Shown in pieces: positions 1 through 10,272 of a stretch of 64,000 nt of DNA. The stretch is from NCBI RefSeq assembly GCF_008692035.1, contig NZ_VTFG01000001.1, forward strand, positions 744,001 to 808,000, read 5' to 3'. The stretch is from Pseudomonas marginalis (GTDB lineage: Bacteria > Pseudomonadota > Gammaproteobacteria > Pseudomonadales > Pseudomonadaceae). How positions within the stretch are numbered: the first letter of the stretch is position 1; each line of letters starts with the position of its first letter. The notes below the pieces were generated by a model, which was not told the DNA's origin, did no database searches, and saw only the letters and a list, made by a program, of their open reading frames with translations. The position numbers and the translations under genes are program-made.

Positions 1-525
1 ACATTGGACAATGCAATCGCACTACGTCCCAGGAAGCGTTGGCTGGGCAGTGGCTATCGCCTCGTCACCGAGCAGAATCGCGACAAGCCAAACCCGACAT
101 ACATCGAGATGGGTAACCAGGCGGCCCGATGGCTGGCCAGACACACCGGCGGCATTGCCCAAAGTAACGTATTGGAAGCGTTGGGCAATATTCCGACAAC
201 CGCCCATGTACTGGGTGGTGCTGTCATCGGCGCAGACGCCAAAAGCGGAGTGATTGACCGGAATCTGCACGTTTTTGGTTATCAAAACATGCTGGTTTGT
301 GACGGCTCAGCGATGCCGGCAAATCCTGGAGTAAATCCTGCGCTGACCATCACGGCACTCGCTGAGTACGCAATGGCGCAGATTCCAGAGGCCAGTCGGA
401 GCAATGAGGAAGGTACTCATAAGCGAGATGCGGTGGTCGCTCCGAGACCCTCCAGTGTCACGCCCAGCCATCCCGATGGCCAGCGCGTGGCCTCGATACA
501 GATTCCGATCCTGCCACCTTTGTAA
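1..525 (+). CDS. GMC oxidoreductase, C-terminal part (gene starts before the window)
   Basis: The frame is open from base 1, so only about 173 C-terminal residues are present. They match the end of the cholesterol-oxidase-like GMC (FAD-dependent) family: NIPTTAHVLGG carries the active-site His region, and VCDGSAMPANPGVNPALTI is the closing FAD-binding motif. The same motifs end the complete GMC gene at 24810-26462, so the window holds two paralogues. The last 40 residues, after the conserved region, are low-complexity and Pro/Ser rich. The substrate is unknown; steroid or alcohol oxidation is inferred from the family only. Confidence 0.85.
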   Translation, partial: TLDNAIALRPRKRWLGSGYRLVTEQNRDKPNPTYIEMGNQAARWLARHTGGIAQSNVLEALGNIPTTAHVLGGAVIGADAKSGVIDRNLHVFGYQNMLVCDGSAMPANPGVNPALTITALAEYAMAQIPEASRSNEEGTHKRDAVVAPRPSSVTPSHPDGQRVASIQIPILPPL

Positions 526-633
526 TGGTGCAGGTGGGTTGTACACCCATCCTAATGGTCAATGGAGTTCCGGCTGGCAAGCATTGCCTTGCGCACTCTA
601 AACGTCACTGCTGCGCCTTTGAGAAACCAATCA

Positions 634-2256
634 ATGCTAAGTAAAACATCCCTGACATTGAAGTTGTCGGTCATGCCAGCAGTGGCACTTTTGGGACTGC
701 TGGTTTTTGTCGGTTATACCTCTTTGCAGTTGTCAAACACGGACACCCGCTTGTTCGAGCTGGAAAACGGCAGTTATCCAACGCTTGAAAAAGCAGACGC
801 CGTGATCTTCCAGTTTTCCCGCTTGCCGGGTCAACTCAACAGCGCTGTCGCTGCCGGTGAGATGGAGACCCTCAACGAGGGGCGCAAAGTGGTTGCTGAA
901 ATTATTGCCAAGCAAGATGAGCTTAAAAAACTTTCCGAGCACCAGCCTGTGCGCAGTCAAAAACTGACGGTGTGGAACGATGCGATCAAACGCTACTCCG
1001 ATAACGCTTTCTCGACGTCCGAGCAGCTGATTAAGGGCTCCGGTACCTTCGAAAGCTTACGCCCCAACATCGACCGCATGAGCATTGACCTAAAGACCGC
1101 CCAAGTGCTGGGTGAAACCTTCCGGACCAATGCCTACCAGGATTTTCAGGCCAGCCTGGTGCAGACCCGCAAGGATAACGCCACCACCACTCGTGCTGGA
1201 TACATTCTGACGGCGATACTCGTTTTGCTGGTAACCATAGGTTCGGTGCTAATCATTCGGAGGATCATGAACAACGTCCACGGCGTGATTGACTCCCTCA
1301 CAGCTATTGCCAGCGGCGACGGCGACCTGACACGACGAGTTGATGTGCGTTCGGACGATGAAATTGGAGAAATGATCAAACTGTTCAACAGTTTTCTCAA
1401 TAAGTTGCAGGCAACCATCCACCAGATAGTTGATGCGGCGAGCCCATTGGGTGATATGTCCAAGCATCTCTACCTGCTGACACAGAGTTCAGAAGAAAAC
1501 ACCAAGTCCCAGCAAGGTCGTATCGATTCGATCAGCAGCGATATCCATACGATGACAGTCAGTATCCAGGAAGTTGCGCAACGCTCCCAACTGGCCTCGC
1601 AGGAGGCTAGTGCAGCTTTCAAGCAGGCCGACTCCGCTCGCCAAAATATCGGCGGGCTGTCGAACAACATCAGTGACCTCGGTGTCAGCGTGCTTGACGC
1701 CGTGCAGGCTATGCAACAACTGGAAGAGGAAACCCAGCAAGTGGGTTCCGTCCTGACCGTCATCCGTAATATTGCCGAACAGACCAATCTGTTGGCACTC
1801 AACGCCGCCATCGAGGCAGCCCGCGCAGGTGATCAAGGACGTGGGTTTGCGGTGGTGGCCGATGAAGTGCGCAACCTAGCACAGAAGACCACGGCGTCCA
1901 CTGCCGAAATCCAGCACATCATTCAGCGCTTGCAGAGCAGTGCAAACAGAGTACTCAACATCATGGTGCTCAATGGCGACAAAGCCCAAGCCAGCATCGA
2001 ACGCTCAGTGCAGGCCACCCAAACGCTGGAAGCCATTGCGGGAGCAGTGCACCAGATCAATGAGTTGAATGCAGGTATCGCTCAGTTCACCCATGAGCAA
2101 ATCGACCTGTCGAACTCTATCCAGCGAGAGACTGAAGTGCTCAAGCTCGATTCACAAACATCGGCTAATGGTGCCGACGCCACTGCTCGCCTTGGCGAAC
2201 AGTTGGTTGGCACAGGCGATGACCTAAGGGCGGCAACAGCCCAGTTCAGCGTTTAA
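634..2256 (+). CDS. Methyl-accepting chemotaxis protein
   Basis: A chemoreceptor of about 540 aa. From the chosen ATG the order is TM1 (about 10-30), a periplasmic four-helix-type sensor region (about 31-190), TM2 ([19 protein letters not shown]), HAMP (starting near [14 protein letters not shown]), and the methyl-accepting signalling domain with the hairpin tip [20 protein letters not shown] followed by [14 protein letters not shown]. The ATG at 634 is preferred over the upstream in-frame ATG at 562 because it begins a normal receptor N-terminus directly before TM1. The receptor should signal to CheA through CheW; no CheA is in the window. It lies 24 bp upstream of a porin and a periplasmic binding-like protein, which may deliver its ligand. 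The ligand is unknown. Confidence 0.93.
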   Translation: MLSKTSLTLKLSVMPAVALLGLLVFVGYTSLQLSNTDTRLFELENGSYPTLEKADAVIFQFSRLPGQLNSAVAAGEMETLNEGRKVVAEIIAKQDELKKLSEHQPVRSQKLTVWNDAIKRYSDNAFSTSEQLIKGSGTFESLRPNIDRMSIDLKTAQVLGETFRTNAYQDFQASLVQTRKDNATTTRAGYILTAILVLLVTIGSVLIIRRIMNNVHGVIDSLTAIASGDGDLTRRVDVRSDDEIGEMIKLFNSFLNKLQATIHQIVDAASPLGDMSKHLYLLTQSSEENTKSQQGRIDSISSDIHTMTVSIQEVAQRSQLASQEASAAFKQADSARQNIGGLSNNISDLGVSVLDAVQAMQQLEEETQQVGSVLTVIRNIAEQTNLLALNAAIEAARAGDQGRGFAVVADEVRNLAQKTTASTAEIQHIIQRLQSSANRVLNIMVLNGDKAQASIERSVQATQTLEAIAGAVHQINELNAGIAQFTHEQIDLSNSIQRETEVLKLDSQTSANGADATARLGEQLVGTGDDLRAATAQFSV

Positions 2257-2280
2257 CACAACACTTAGAGAGCAAACCGA

Positions 2281-3432
2281 ATGATCAGTACAAGAGTCTT
2301 AAGTATCGCTGCGTTGTGCGTGGCGAGCAGTCCGGCGTTCGCGCTGGATCAAGGCGACTATCGTTTCAATGGCTTTGGTACCTTGGGGGTCACGCACCTG
2401 GGCGGTGCGGACGATAGCCATGGTTACGGCATCACCGGTCAGACGACCGATCATTGGCGGGGGGACCAACTGTCGAAGCTGGGTGGGCAACTCCAGTACG
2501 GTATTACCGATACTGTCGGCTTGACCGCTCAAGCGATCATCAAGCCACAACAAGATGAGTGGCAGGGGAATCTGGAGTGGCTATACCTGTCATGGCAGGC
2601 AACCGATAAATTGAAGTTCCGCGTCGGCCGCCTGGGCGGATCGACTTATATGTACTCGGAAACGCTCAATGTGGGTTACACCAACCCTTGGATTCGTCTG
2701 CCAGACGAAGTCTACAGTCAGGTCCAAATCAGCAACTACGAAGGTGCCGACTTTATCTATACCGAGCCATTGTCGTTTGGCTCGCTGACTGTTCAGGTGT
2801 CCGGCGGTGTCGCCAACAATCGTAAATTATTCATACTCGATAAGCTTTACGACGCGGACTACAAGAATTATTTTGCCGCTAACGCTACGTTGGCCGTCAA
2901 CGATTTCGGTTCACTGCGTATCAGCTATGCCGAGACGGATGTGACCTCTAATGACCGCGCGGTTGTCAGCACGCCGTTCGGAATGGTGGACCAGACAATC
3001 ATTGAACTTGATAGCACCCATACTGCGTTTACCTCGCTGGGTTACCAATACGATAACGGCGTATGGGTCAGCAGCGACGAATTGACTCATCGCACTGTAG
3101 CCGGAGCAAGTCCCGTTGACGCAATGTACTTCATGGGTGGGCGCCGCTTCGGCGATTTCCTGGCTCACGTCACCTATGGCCAGATGAAAGATGACTCTGG
3201 GCACGAAAGCTCCTGGACCTATGGCCTGAACTACAACGTCACCCCGTCAGTTGTAGTCAAGGGCGAGTTCAAGCGAGTAGACACCCATGGTGGTACTTCA
3301 GGTGTTTTCATCAAGACCCCCCAGGAAACCGTCAACAATATTCTGTTTGCCCAGAGTTCTGGCGCTTTCGGCAACCCCTCGCGTAATTTCGACGGTGACA
3401 TCTTCAGTATCGGCGTCGATTTCGTATTCTAA
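2281..3432 (+). CDS. Outer-membrane porin-like beta-barrel protein
   Basis: 383 aa with a clear signal peptide (cleavage likely after SSPAFA, about residue 22). Alternating hydrophobic beta-strand segments run throughout and the protein ends in an aromatic residue (IGVDFVF), the usual outer-membrane insertion signature. The mature start (LDQGDYRFNGFGTLGVTHLG) resembles Gram-negative porin-like proteins that often sit beside sensory genes. A short SD-like GAGAGCA precedes the ATG. It lies between a chemoreceptor and a PstS-like protein with gaps of 24 and 11 bp, so the three are probably one transcript. The solute is not evident from the sequence. Confidence 0.82.
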   Translation: MISTRVLSIAALCVASSPAFALDQGDYRFNGFGTLGVTHLGGADDSHGYGITGQTTDHWRGDQLSKLGGQLQYGITDTVGLTAQAIIKPQQDEWQGNLEWLYLSWQATDKLKFRVGRLGGSTYMYSETLNVGYTNPWIRLPDEVYSQVQISNYEGADFIYTEPLSFGSLTVQVSGGVANNRKLFILDKLYDADYKNYFAANATLAVNDFGSLRISYAETDVTSNDRAVVSTPFGMVDQTIIELDSTHTAFTSLGYQYDNGVWVSSDELTHRTVAGASPVDAMYFMGGRRFGDFLAHVTYGQMKDDSGHESSWTYGLNYNVTPSVVVKGEFKRVDTHGGTSGVFIKTPQETVNNILFAQSSGAFGNPSRNFDGDIFSIGVDFVF

Positions 3433-3443
3433 GGAGAGCAAAA

Positions 3444-3848
3444 ATGAAACTTACCATTAGCGCTCTCAGCGCCTGCACGTTACTGACCTTTGGCTCGTTG
3501 GCTCAGGCCGAAGTGGCGGTGATCGTCAACACAGGCGCAAGTTCGACACCCACCCAGTCGGAAGTGGCAAATATTTTTCTCGGTAAGGACAGTTCGCTCA
3601 AGGGTGTGGACCAGACTCCCTGGAACCCCACTAAGGACAAGTTCTACAGCGCTGTGACCAACAAGAATGAGTCGCAGCTCAAGTCCTATTGGTCGGGTCT
3701 GGTGTTTACCGGCAAGGGTCAACCGTTGCCCAGCGTAGCGGACGACGGAGCCGTCATCACCCAAGTAGCTTCGCAGGCAGATGCTATCGGTTACGTGGAT
3801 AAATCGGCGGTGAGTGACAAGGTCAAAGTACTGTTCATCTTGCCTTGA
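3444..3848 (+). CDS. Small PstS-like periplasmic binding-domain protein
   Basis: 134 aa: signal peptide (cut after LAQA) and then a short type-2 periplasmic-binding (phosphate-ABC-like) fold, with the family signatures VAVIVNTGAS, NIFLGKDSS, LKSYWSGLVFTGKGQ and AIGYVDKSAV. Proteins of this size lack the full two-lobed PstS fold and usually occur next to sensor proteins rather than ABC transporter genes. No ABC permease or ATPase is nearby, so a sensory or ligand-presenting role with the chemoreceptor and porin upstream is inferred. It has a good SD (AAGGAG) before the ATG and a strong terminator after it. Confidence 0.85.
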   Translation: MKLTISALSACTLLTFGSLAQAEVAVIVNTGASSTPTQSEVANIFLGKDSSLKGVDQTPWNPTKDKFYSAVTNKNESQLKSYWSGLVFTGKGQPLPSVADDGAVITQVASQADAIGYVDKSAVSDKVKVLFILP

Positions 3849-3864
3849 TCTCTTAGGTTGAATC

Positions 3865-3898
3865 AAAAGCTTGGTGCCACGCGCCAAGCTTTTTTTTG
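3865..3898 (+). terminator. Rho-independent terminator of the chemoreceptor-porin-binding protein unit
   Basis: A 10-bp perfect stem (AAAAGCTTGG / CCAAGCTTTT) with a 9-nt loop runs directly into T8. It lies 17 bp after the stop of the PstS-like gene. Confidence 0.9.
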
Positions 3899-3968
3899 CG
3901 TGCGCCAAGCTGGGTGCGTTGCGCGTAAGTACAACCCGCCTGACTGTCGTGGAGTCGCGCTAGAAGTA

Positions 3969-6858
3969 TCACCGTCCGCGATCCTGGAATAGCAACAGGT
4001 TTTCGAAATCCTCTTGCGACACGGGTTTTCCATACAGCCAGCCCTGCGCACTTTGGCAGCCGTAGCGTTGCAGAAATTCTTGCTGGAAATTTTCTTCGAC
4101 GCCTTCGGCTATCAGCGATAAGCGCAGGCTGTGGGCCATGGAGATAATTGCCTTGACCAGCTCGGCGCTATCGCGGTTGTGTTCAATGTCGTGGATGAAA
4201 GAACGGTCTATTTTCAGCGTTTCGATGGGCAAGCGACTCAGGTAACTGAGTGCTGAATAGCCTGTGCCGAAATCGTCGATGGCGATGGCAAGACCCATGG
4301 CATTCAGCTGTTCGAGGGTTTCGCGTACGGCAATATTGTTGTCCAGCAACAAGCCTTCAGTTATTTCCAGCGCCAACCAGCCCGATTTGCAGCCGGTGTC
4401 CAGCATGATCCTGCGAAATGAGGCAAGCAAGTCGTTCATCTGGAACTGCCGCGGCGACAGATTGACGGCTATTTTCAGTGGCGGGTAGCGATCGCCACGG
4501 TTCCAGGCGACGGCACGGCGACAGGCCATGTCCAGAACCCATTCGCCGATGCCGACGATCAACCCGGTTTCCTCGGCAATCGGAATGAACGTGTCCGGCG
4601 GTACCTGCCCGTGCTGCGGGTGGTCCCAGCGCAGCAGAGCTTCGGCGCCGATCAGGCGCCCACTGGCCAAGTCGACTTGCGGTTGATAGTGCAACGCCAG
4701 CTCGCCGTTGTGCTGCGCACGTCGCAAGCTGGCTGCCAAGGCCAGGCGCTCTGTGGTCTGTGGTCTGTTGGGTCAGGTGCGGCGAATAGAGCTGAACATT
4801 GTTTCGGCCGCGCGCCTTGACGTAGTACATAGCCGAATCGGCGAATTGCAAAAGCTCGGCGATGTTATCGGCATCTGTCGGATTGCGGGCGATGCCGAGG
4901 CTGCCGGATACGAAGATTTCCCGACTCTGAATCCAGTAGATACCCGTGATGGCCTGCAGAATTTTTCTGCCTATGCTGTCCAAGTCGACTGTGGTGATGA
5001 GGTGGGGCAAGATCAGGGCAAACTCGTCACCTCCGAGACGAGCCACGGTATCGATGCTGCGCACGGAATCTCGCAAGCGTTTGGCGACTTCCCGCAACAA
5101 CTCATCGCCAGCCCCGTGGCCCAGCGTATCGTTTATCACCTTGAAGTTATCGAGGTCGAGTATCCCCAACGCGACCTGGCGAGCACTGCGTTCGGCCTGG
5201 AGCAGAGCGTTCTGCAGACGCTCTTTGAACAGTGCACGGTTGGGTAGTTCGGTCAACGCGTCATAGAAGGCCAGAGTATGCAGTCGTTTCTGATAGGCTT
5301 TCAGTTTGCTGATGTCCTGGGCGGTACCGAGCATTTGTATCGGTGTGCCATCGGCAGCGTATTCAATACTCAGATAAGAATGCAGATGCAGGTGCTGTTC
5401 GCCTACTGCGATGCAGTACTCCAGCATCAGGGATGTGCTGCGCTCAGAGAAGGCTTGGTGGATATGCCCGAAAACCCGCCCACGATCCTCAAGCACGAGT
5501 AGAGTGAGAACTTCACTCAGGGACGGCAACCAACCGCAGGGCTTGTTGAGCATGCGACAGAGCTCCGCCGACAGCCGCAAGGTTCCGAGTTGATAGTCCA
5601 GTTGCCAGTGCCCAAGGTGAGCCATGGCTTCAGCCTGTTCCAGACGCCTCTCGGTTGCCTTGAGAGCCGATATGTCGCGGGCGATAGTGAGCACGCTGGT
5701 GACTTGGCCGTTCTGGTCGAGTTCGGGCACAGCCTGGACATGCTGGACGATCTGCTCGCCATTGGCCTTGATCCAAGTGGCCTCCACTGTGTCGGGTTCG
5801 CCACCCTGCAGGATCTTCAGGATGCCTCTGTGATAGTGCCTCGTCATCTCTTCCGGAAGCGGGCTTCTGTGGGTAATGGGAGTGCCCATGACCTCGTCGA
5901 CAGGAATGCCACATAACCGCTCGTAGGCGGGGTTGAAGTAGACACGCCGGCCTTCGCGGTCAAAGCGCACTATGACGTCCAGCGAGTTTTCCACCAGTGT
6001 GCGGAACGCCTGTTCCCTGATCTGCAACTCTTGCTCGGTGTGTCGCAATTGGGTGATATCGCGCCCCACGGCCAACACGCTGACCACCTCGCCGTCAGCA
6101 ACCCGCTCCGGGACGATGCGGATGTGGCTATTGATCAGGCGACCGTCGGCGCCAGGCCAAGCCAGTTCGTATTCGTCGGGCTGGCCGCTGCGCAGCACCT
6201 CCAGCAACACGGCCTCGTAGGCGAGCATCTGGGGGGGGCTGGATGCGTGACTGGGTTTTTTACCGAGCAGAGTCGCAGCGGATACTCCGGCCATATGGGC
6301 GAAGGCGGGGTTGGCGTAGGTACGCAGGCATTGGCGGTCGTAGCGGGCGATGGTATCGGGGGTGTTCTCGACCAAAGTGCAAAATGTCAGCTTGTCGCTC
6401 AGCAATTGCTGTTCATAGCGCTTGCTTGCAGTGACGTCGCGGGCGATATGAAAGAGGCGTGTAATGGATTCAGCCCCATCTTGCATAGGGATCAGACTGT
6501 GCAGGAAGTAACGACGATTGATGGCCAGGTCGAGTTCATACTCGATGTCGATCGGTGCTCCGGTAGCAAGGCAGGTGCGGCTGTCGCTCACTATTCGACA
6601 GGCAATAGCTTCAGGCAGCAGCTCATCCAGGCAGCGTCCGAGCAGTCCTGCCCGGTCCAGACCGAGCAGCCGCTCAAACGCCGGATTCACTTCGTGGATG
6701 CGCAAGCGGCTGTCTTCACCGAGTTCGTAAAAGGCCAAACAATCGGTATTGTTCTCGAATGCCTTGCGGTAGAGCCGGTGGGCAGTATCCGCTTGCTCCG
6801 CGGGCGGGCTGTCGTCGTAAGGGTTAGTAAAGAATGGTTCCGCATTCATGCTTGTCAT
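3969..6858 (-). pseudogene. PAS-GGDEF-EAL cyclic-di-GMP protein, frameshifted by a 7-bp tandem duplication
   Basis: Two overlapping minus-strand frames together encode a protein of about 960 aa. The upstream frame (6858 down to about 4760) holds four PAS-type repeats with S-box/PAC segments, then a GGDEF domain with an intact LGGDEFALIL signature. The downstream frame (about 4750 to 3969) holds a complete EAL domain with AEALLRW, NLSPRQF, DDFGTGYSALSYL and LKIDRSF. The break is at TCTGTGG repeated in tandem (4750-4767). Removing one 7-nt copy restores the sequence TTERLALAASLRR across the junction. As read, the first frame runs on into unrelated residues and loses the EAL domain, which would leave a PAS-diguanylate cyclase without phosphodiesterase. 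This could be a fixed lesion or a reversible switch. It is cotranscribed with the CheW gene upstream (13-bp gap). Confidence 0.88.
4750..4767 (+). repeat. 7-bp tandem duplication causing a frameshift
   Basis: TCTGTGG occurs twice in direct succession and is followed by TCTG, exactly at the GGDEF-EAL junction. One copy gives an open 960-residue frame; two copies, as here, shift it. Confidence 0.9.
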
Positions 6859-6871
6859 CTTGTTTTACCGA

Positions 6872-7732
6872 TCAAGAGCGCATCACGAGGAACTCATTCG
6901 TCAGCAACCCTCGCCCGATGTCGAGCAAGGTGACCGTACGGTTGTTAACCGAGATCGTGCCGGCGCTGAAGTCGTTGTGGATCTTGCTGTCGGAGGGCGC
7001 TGGCGGTTCGACTTCCACCCGGGGAATTTCCAGCACTTTGCCGACCGCATCGACCATCACTCCGATCATTTGCATACGATCGCCGCTGCTCACTTCGAGG
7101 ATGACGATACGGGTGCTCAAACCAACGTTGATGGGCCTTCCACTGAGGTGCGCCCCCAGGTCAATCACCGGTACCAGAGAGTTTCGCACCCTGATCGCCT
7201 GGCGGAGCTTCGGCGATATGCTCGGTTTTATGATGAGTTGAGTAGCCTCGACGATGGAATCGACACTTAAGACGCTCACCGCGAATGGCTCTCTGTTGAG
7301 GGTGAAAAAGAGATAGTGCCCGTTTGGTGTTGTGTCGTTGCTGGTCAACAGTCGATCGATGGCTGTACTTGCAAGGATCTGCCTTTTTTCAAGCAGGTGG
7401 GAGGTTACCTCGATCAATTGATGCATTTTTTCGGCAAGAGTGTCGAACTGATTGTCACGGGTGATGATAGGCGCCTCTAGACCAACTGTTCGGTCGGCTT
7501 TCAAGGCGTTGCTGGTGGATCTGTGCAGAACGGCAGAAATGTACTCGAGCTGCCCCAGTGCACTTTGCTTGATCCGCTCCAATTCGTTGGGTTCAACCTC
7601 GACAATGGGCTCGATGGGGGCATTGGGCTCGGCGTTGATGCTCAAGTTGCCCCAGTAAAAAATACCCAAAGCGACGAGCATCACGATGCAGAAAGCTACG
7701 GTCAACCACAGCCAGAACGATAGATGGCTCAT
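6872..7732 (-). CDS. Membrane-anchored CheW-like coupling protein
   Basis: 286 aa. Residues about 7-28 form one strong transmembrane helix (FWLWLTVAFCIVMLVALGIF). A linker and helical region (about 50-130) follow, then a CheW domain (about 140-280) with the pattern HYLFFTLNREPFAVSV, VRNSLVPVIDLGAHLSG and VTLLDIGRGLL. Canonical CheW is a soluble protein of about 160 aa that joins CheA to receptors; the N-terminal anchor and linker are unusual. It is the first gene of an operon with the PAS-GGDEF-EAL gene (13-bp gap), suggesting a link between chemosensory arrays and cyclic-di-GMP. Function is inferred from the domain only. Confidence 0.83.
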   Translation of the reverse strand: MSHLSFWLWLTVAFCIVMLVALGIFYWGNLSINAEPNAPIEPIVEVEPNELERIKQSALGQLEYISAVLHRSTSNALKADRTVGLEAPIITRDNQFDTLAEKMHQLIEVTSHLLEKRQILASTAIDRLLTSNDTTPNGHYLFFTLNREPFAVSVLSVDSIVEATQLIIKPSISPKLRQAIRVRNSLVPVIDLGAHLSGRPINVGLSTRIVILEVSSGDRMQMIGVMVDAVGKVLEIPRVEVEPPAPSDSKIHNDFSAGTISVNNRTVTLLDIGRGLLTNEFLVMRS

Positions 7733-7965
7733 ATTGTAATGCTCATATGTGGACTCTCCATTCGATGGCTGAGCCCTCCGGCAAATGCCGCTGCCAGGCG
7801 TCCTGTGTCAAAAACCGGGGGGAGAATATGCGCCTTCCTCATTTTTCTGGATCCTCTGCTGATACGTATGGAGAGCGGATCGGTGCTCCATTTGTAATGT
7901 CCATCGCCTAGCGGCTATCAGCTCTGCTCAGGGCACCACCAACCATCGGTTATCGATTCAAATTA

Positions 7966-8003
7966 TATAACATTGTTATTGTGCAGAATAACAGCGTTAT
8001 AGT
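7966..8003 (+). promoter_or_regulatory. Two palindromic operator-like boxes over a promoter-like sequence
   Basis: Two copies of the palindrome ATAAC-NNN-GTTAT lie at 7967-7979 and 7988-8000, with centres 21 bp apart (two helical turns). A possible sigma-70 promoter, TTGTTA (7974-7979) / 18 bp / TATAGT (7998-8003), overlaps both, pointing right. Two sites on one DNA face over a promoter suggest a TetR- or MarR-type repressor. The gene it once served is not obvious, because an IS5-family fragment follows directly. The remaining gap from 7733 to 7965 must also hold the leftward promoter of the CheW operon; nothing specific is visible there. Confidence 0.55.
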
Positions 8004-8040
8004 ATGGTCGCAATACGCCCACTCCTGCTCGAGCTTTCCG

Positions 8041-8505
8041 ATGACGCCGATTACCTTCGCCGATGCCGACTACGACGCTAAGCGCAAGCAAACCCGCAAG
8101 GAACTGTTTCTGATCGAGATGGATTGGCTGGTGCCGTGGGAACGCCTGATCGCTCTGGTCGAGCCGTACTTTCTCCAGAGTGAAATTGGCCATACGGCAT
8201 ACCCATTGATGGCGATGCTGCGTATTCACCTGATGCAAGATTGGTTTGGTTACAGCGATCCGGCGATGGAAGAGGCGCTATACGAAACCACGATTCTGCT
8301 CCTGTTCACGGGGCTGAACCTGAGGCGTATCCCGGATGAAATCACCCTCCTCAACTTCCGTCGCTTTCTGGAGAAGCACGAACTGGCTGCTGGCATCCAG
8401 GCAATGGTCGATGGCTATTTGGGTAATCAGGGGCTGTCACTGCGTCAAGGCACCATCGTCGACGCCACATTGGTCCAGACACAAAGTACGCGTTGCCAAC
8501 GGTAA
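8041..8505 (+). pseudogene. IS5-family transposase, N-terminal fragment
   Basis: About 154 residues match the start of IS5-family (IS1246-like) transposases: TFADADYDAKRKQTRKELF, PLMAMLRIHLMQDWFGYSDP, LLNFRRFLEKHELA and LRQGTIVDATL. The reading then runs into unrelated residues and stops; the catalytic DDE core and C-terminal half are missing. The ATG at 8041 fits the family start better than an upstream start at 7981. No terminal inverted repeats were recognised. This is a dead remnant. Confidence 0.85.
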
Positions 8506-8556
8506 CTTTTCGGGAATCAGCAGAACGGGTTCTCACTTTAACAATACTGACAGACG

Positions 8557-10203
8557 ATGATAAAAATGGGACCAAATTTGAGCGTAGGGCAGAAGTTGGG
8601 GTTAGGATTTTCTTTTGTGCTGGCTCTAACACTAGCCGCTATGCTGCTGGCCATGAGTAGAGTTAAAGAAATCGAGGATACCCTGACGTTAATCAATGAC
8701 GTCAACAACTTGAAAAGTCGAGAAGCTGTAAACTTCCGAGGAAGTGTGCATGACCGTGCGATACTCTTGCGCGATATCCTGCTGATTGAGAAAAAGCAGG
8801 ACATCGACTACGAACTCAAAAAAATAGAACAGCTTGGCGCAAACTACGCTCAGGCGACCGTGTCTATGGACAAACTATTTTCGTCCCGCGTTGATATAAC
8901 AAACGAAGAGTTGGCGGCGCTCGCTAAAATCAAAGAGGTAGAAGCAAGAGCCTTACCCTTGATCGACAAAGTTGTAAGCCTGCGAATGAGCGACCAAGTT
9001 CCTCAGGCAACGGAAGTCATGCTTACCGAAGCCCGGCCTGCGTTTGTGGAATGGCTACGGGTCGTTAACCAAATGATCGACATGGAAGAAAAAATTAACC
9101 AGAACGCTGCAGCCTATGCCCGGAGCGTTGCCATAGCATTTAATGCACTCATGCGGGGACTTGTGTTTGGGGTAATATCGTTAACAGTAGTCATGGCGTG
9201 GCTTCTTACTCGCAACATTACACAACGATTGCGTATGGCTTCAGGGTTAGCCCAGGCTATTGCCGACGGTAACCTATCCGAGACTGTAAACGTCAAGGGT
9301 ACGGACGAACTGGCAGAACTGCTCAATGCCCTGCTTAGAATGCAATCCAGTCTAAGTAGCACTATCAGGGTTATCTCGACCACAGCAGACAAAGTGGCTG
9401 ATTCAGCAGAACGCATGCAGACGGCCACGACCAAAAGTGCTGAGCACATGCAGAAGCAAAGTGAAGAAGTGATCCAGGCCGCTGCAGCGGTCAGTCAAAT
9501 GACGATGGCTGTAGACGATGTAGCACGAAATGCGGTCTCCGCCTCCGACTCATCAATCATTGCCAATCGCTCCTCTCAACAGGGCCGCGACAGAGTCATT
9601 GCAACAATCGGTGCAATTAAAAGCGTGGCGGACGATTTGAGCAATACCTCAGTCCTGGTTTTAGAACTGGCTGACAAGAGCAAAGAAGTTGGCCGAGTGT
9701 TGGATGTGATTCGTAATATTGCAGACCAGACTAACTTGCTAGCGCTCAATGCCGCCATTGAGGCCGCTCGTGCTGGCGAAAGCGGCCGCGGCTTCGCTGT
9801 TGTGGCAGACGAGGTACGGGCTCTGGCTCGCAGAACTCAACTAGCGACGATTGAAATCGAATCAATGATTTCAGGTATTCAAAGTTACGTCGATGGCGCG
9901 ACACAGTCCATGACTGAGTGTACGAAGCGCGCAGAAAACACCCTTTCGACGGCAAGTTCCGCAGGCAGTGCCCTGGATGAAATAGCTTCTGCAGTTGAGC
10001 TAATCACTGAGCGTAATCTCCTCATTGCTAGCGCTGCCGGGCAACAAGCAGAAGTGACTCGTGACGTCGATCGCAACTTGATCAATATTCGTCAACTGTC
10101 AATGCAATCTGCCGAAGGTGCAGGCCAGTCTAACGTTGCCAGTGTCGAACTTTCCAAACTTGCTCAGGGGTTACGGGAAATGGTACTGAAATTTTCATTA
10201 TGA
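8557..10203 (+). CDS. Methyl-accepting chemotaxis protein
   Basis: 548 aa: TM1 (about 15-33), a periplasmic four-helix-bundle-like region (about 34-190), TM2 ([17 protein letters not shown]), HAMP (about 215-270) and a signalling domain with [20 protein letters not shown] and [14 protein letters not shown]. It starts at ATG 8557 or, equally possible, ATG 8566. It begins about 50 bp after the IS5 fragment, so the insertion may have replaced its original promoter. It is a different subtype from the receptor at 634-2256. The ligand is unknown. Confidence 0.92.
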   Translation: MIKMGPNLSVGQKLGLGFSFVLALTLAAMLLAMSRVKEIEDTLTLINDVNNLKSREAVNFRGSVHDRAILLRDILLIEKKQDIDYELKKIEQLGANYAQATVSMDKLFSSRVDITNEELAALAKIKEVEARALPLIDKVVSLRMSDQVPQATEVMLTEARPAFVEWLRVVNQMIDMEEKINQNAAAYARSVAIAFNALMRGLVFGVISLTVVMAWLLTRNITQRLRMASGLAQAIADGNLSETVNVKGTDELAELLNALLRMQSSLSSTIRVISTTADKVADSAERMQTATTKSAEHMQKQSEEVIQAAAAVSQMTMAVDDVARNAVSASDSSIIANRSSQQGRDRVIATIGAIKSVADDLSNTSVLVLELADKSKEVGRVLDVIRNIADQTNLLALNAAIEAARAGESGRGFAVVADEVRALARRTQLATIEIESMISGIQSYVDGATQSMTECTKRAENTLSTASSAGSALDEIASAVELITERNLLIASAAGQQAEVTRDVDRNLINIRQLSMQSAEGAGQSNVASVELSKLAQGLREMVLKFSL

Positions 10204-10272
10204 ACAGTCCTTTCCTGTCGCGGTATTCCTATTCGAAAACATGAATGTTCATCACGTGAGGAAACCAACAAT

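Noticed and set aside
4708..5247. Plus-strand frame inside the PAS-GGDEF-EAL gene
   Set aside because: Antisense shadow of strong GGDEF-coding sequence.
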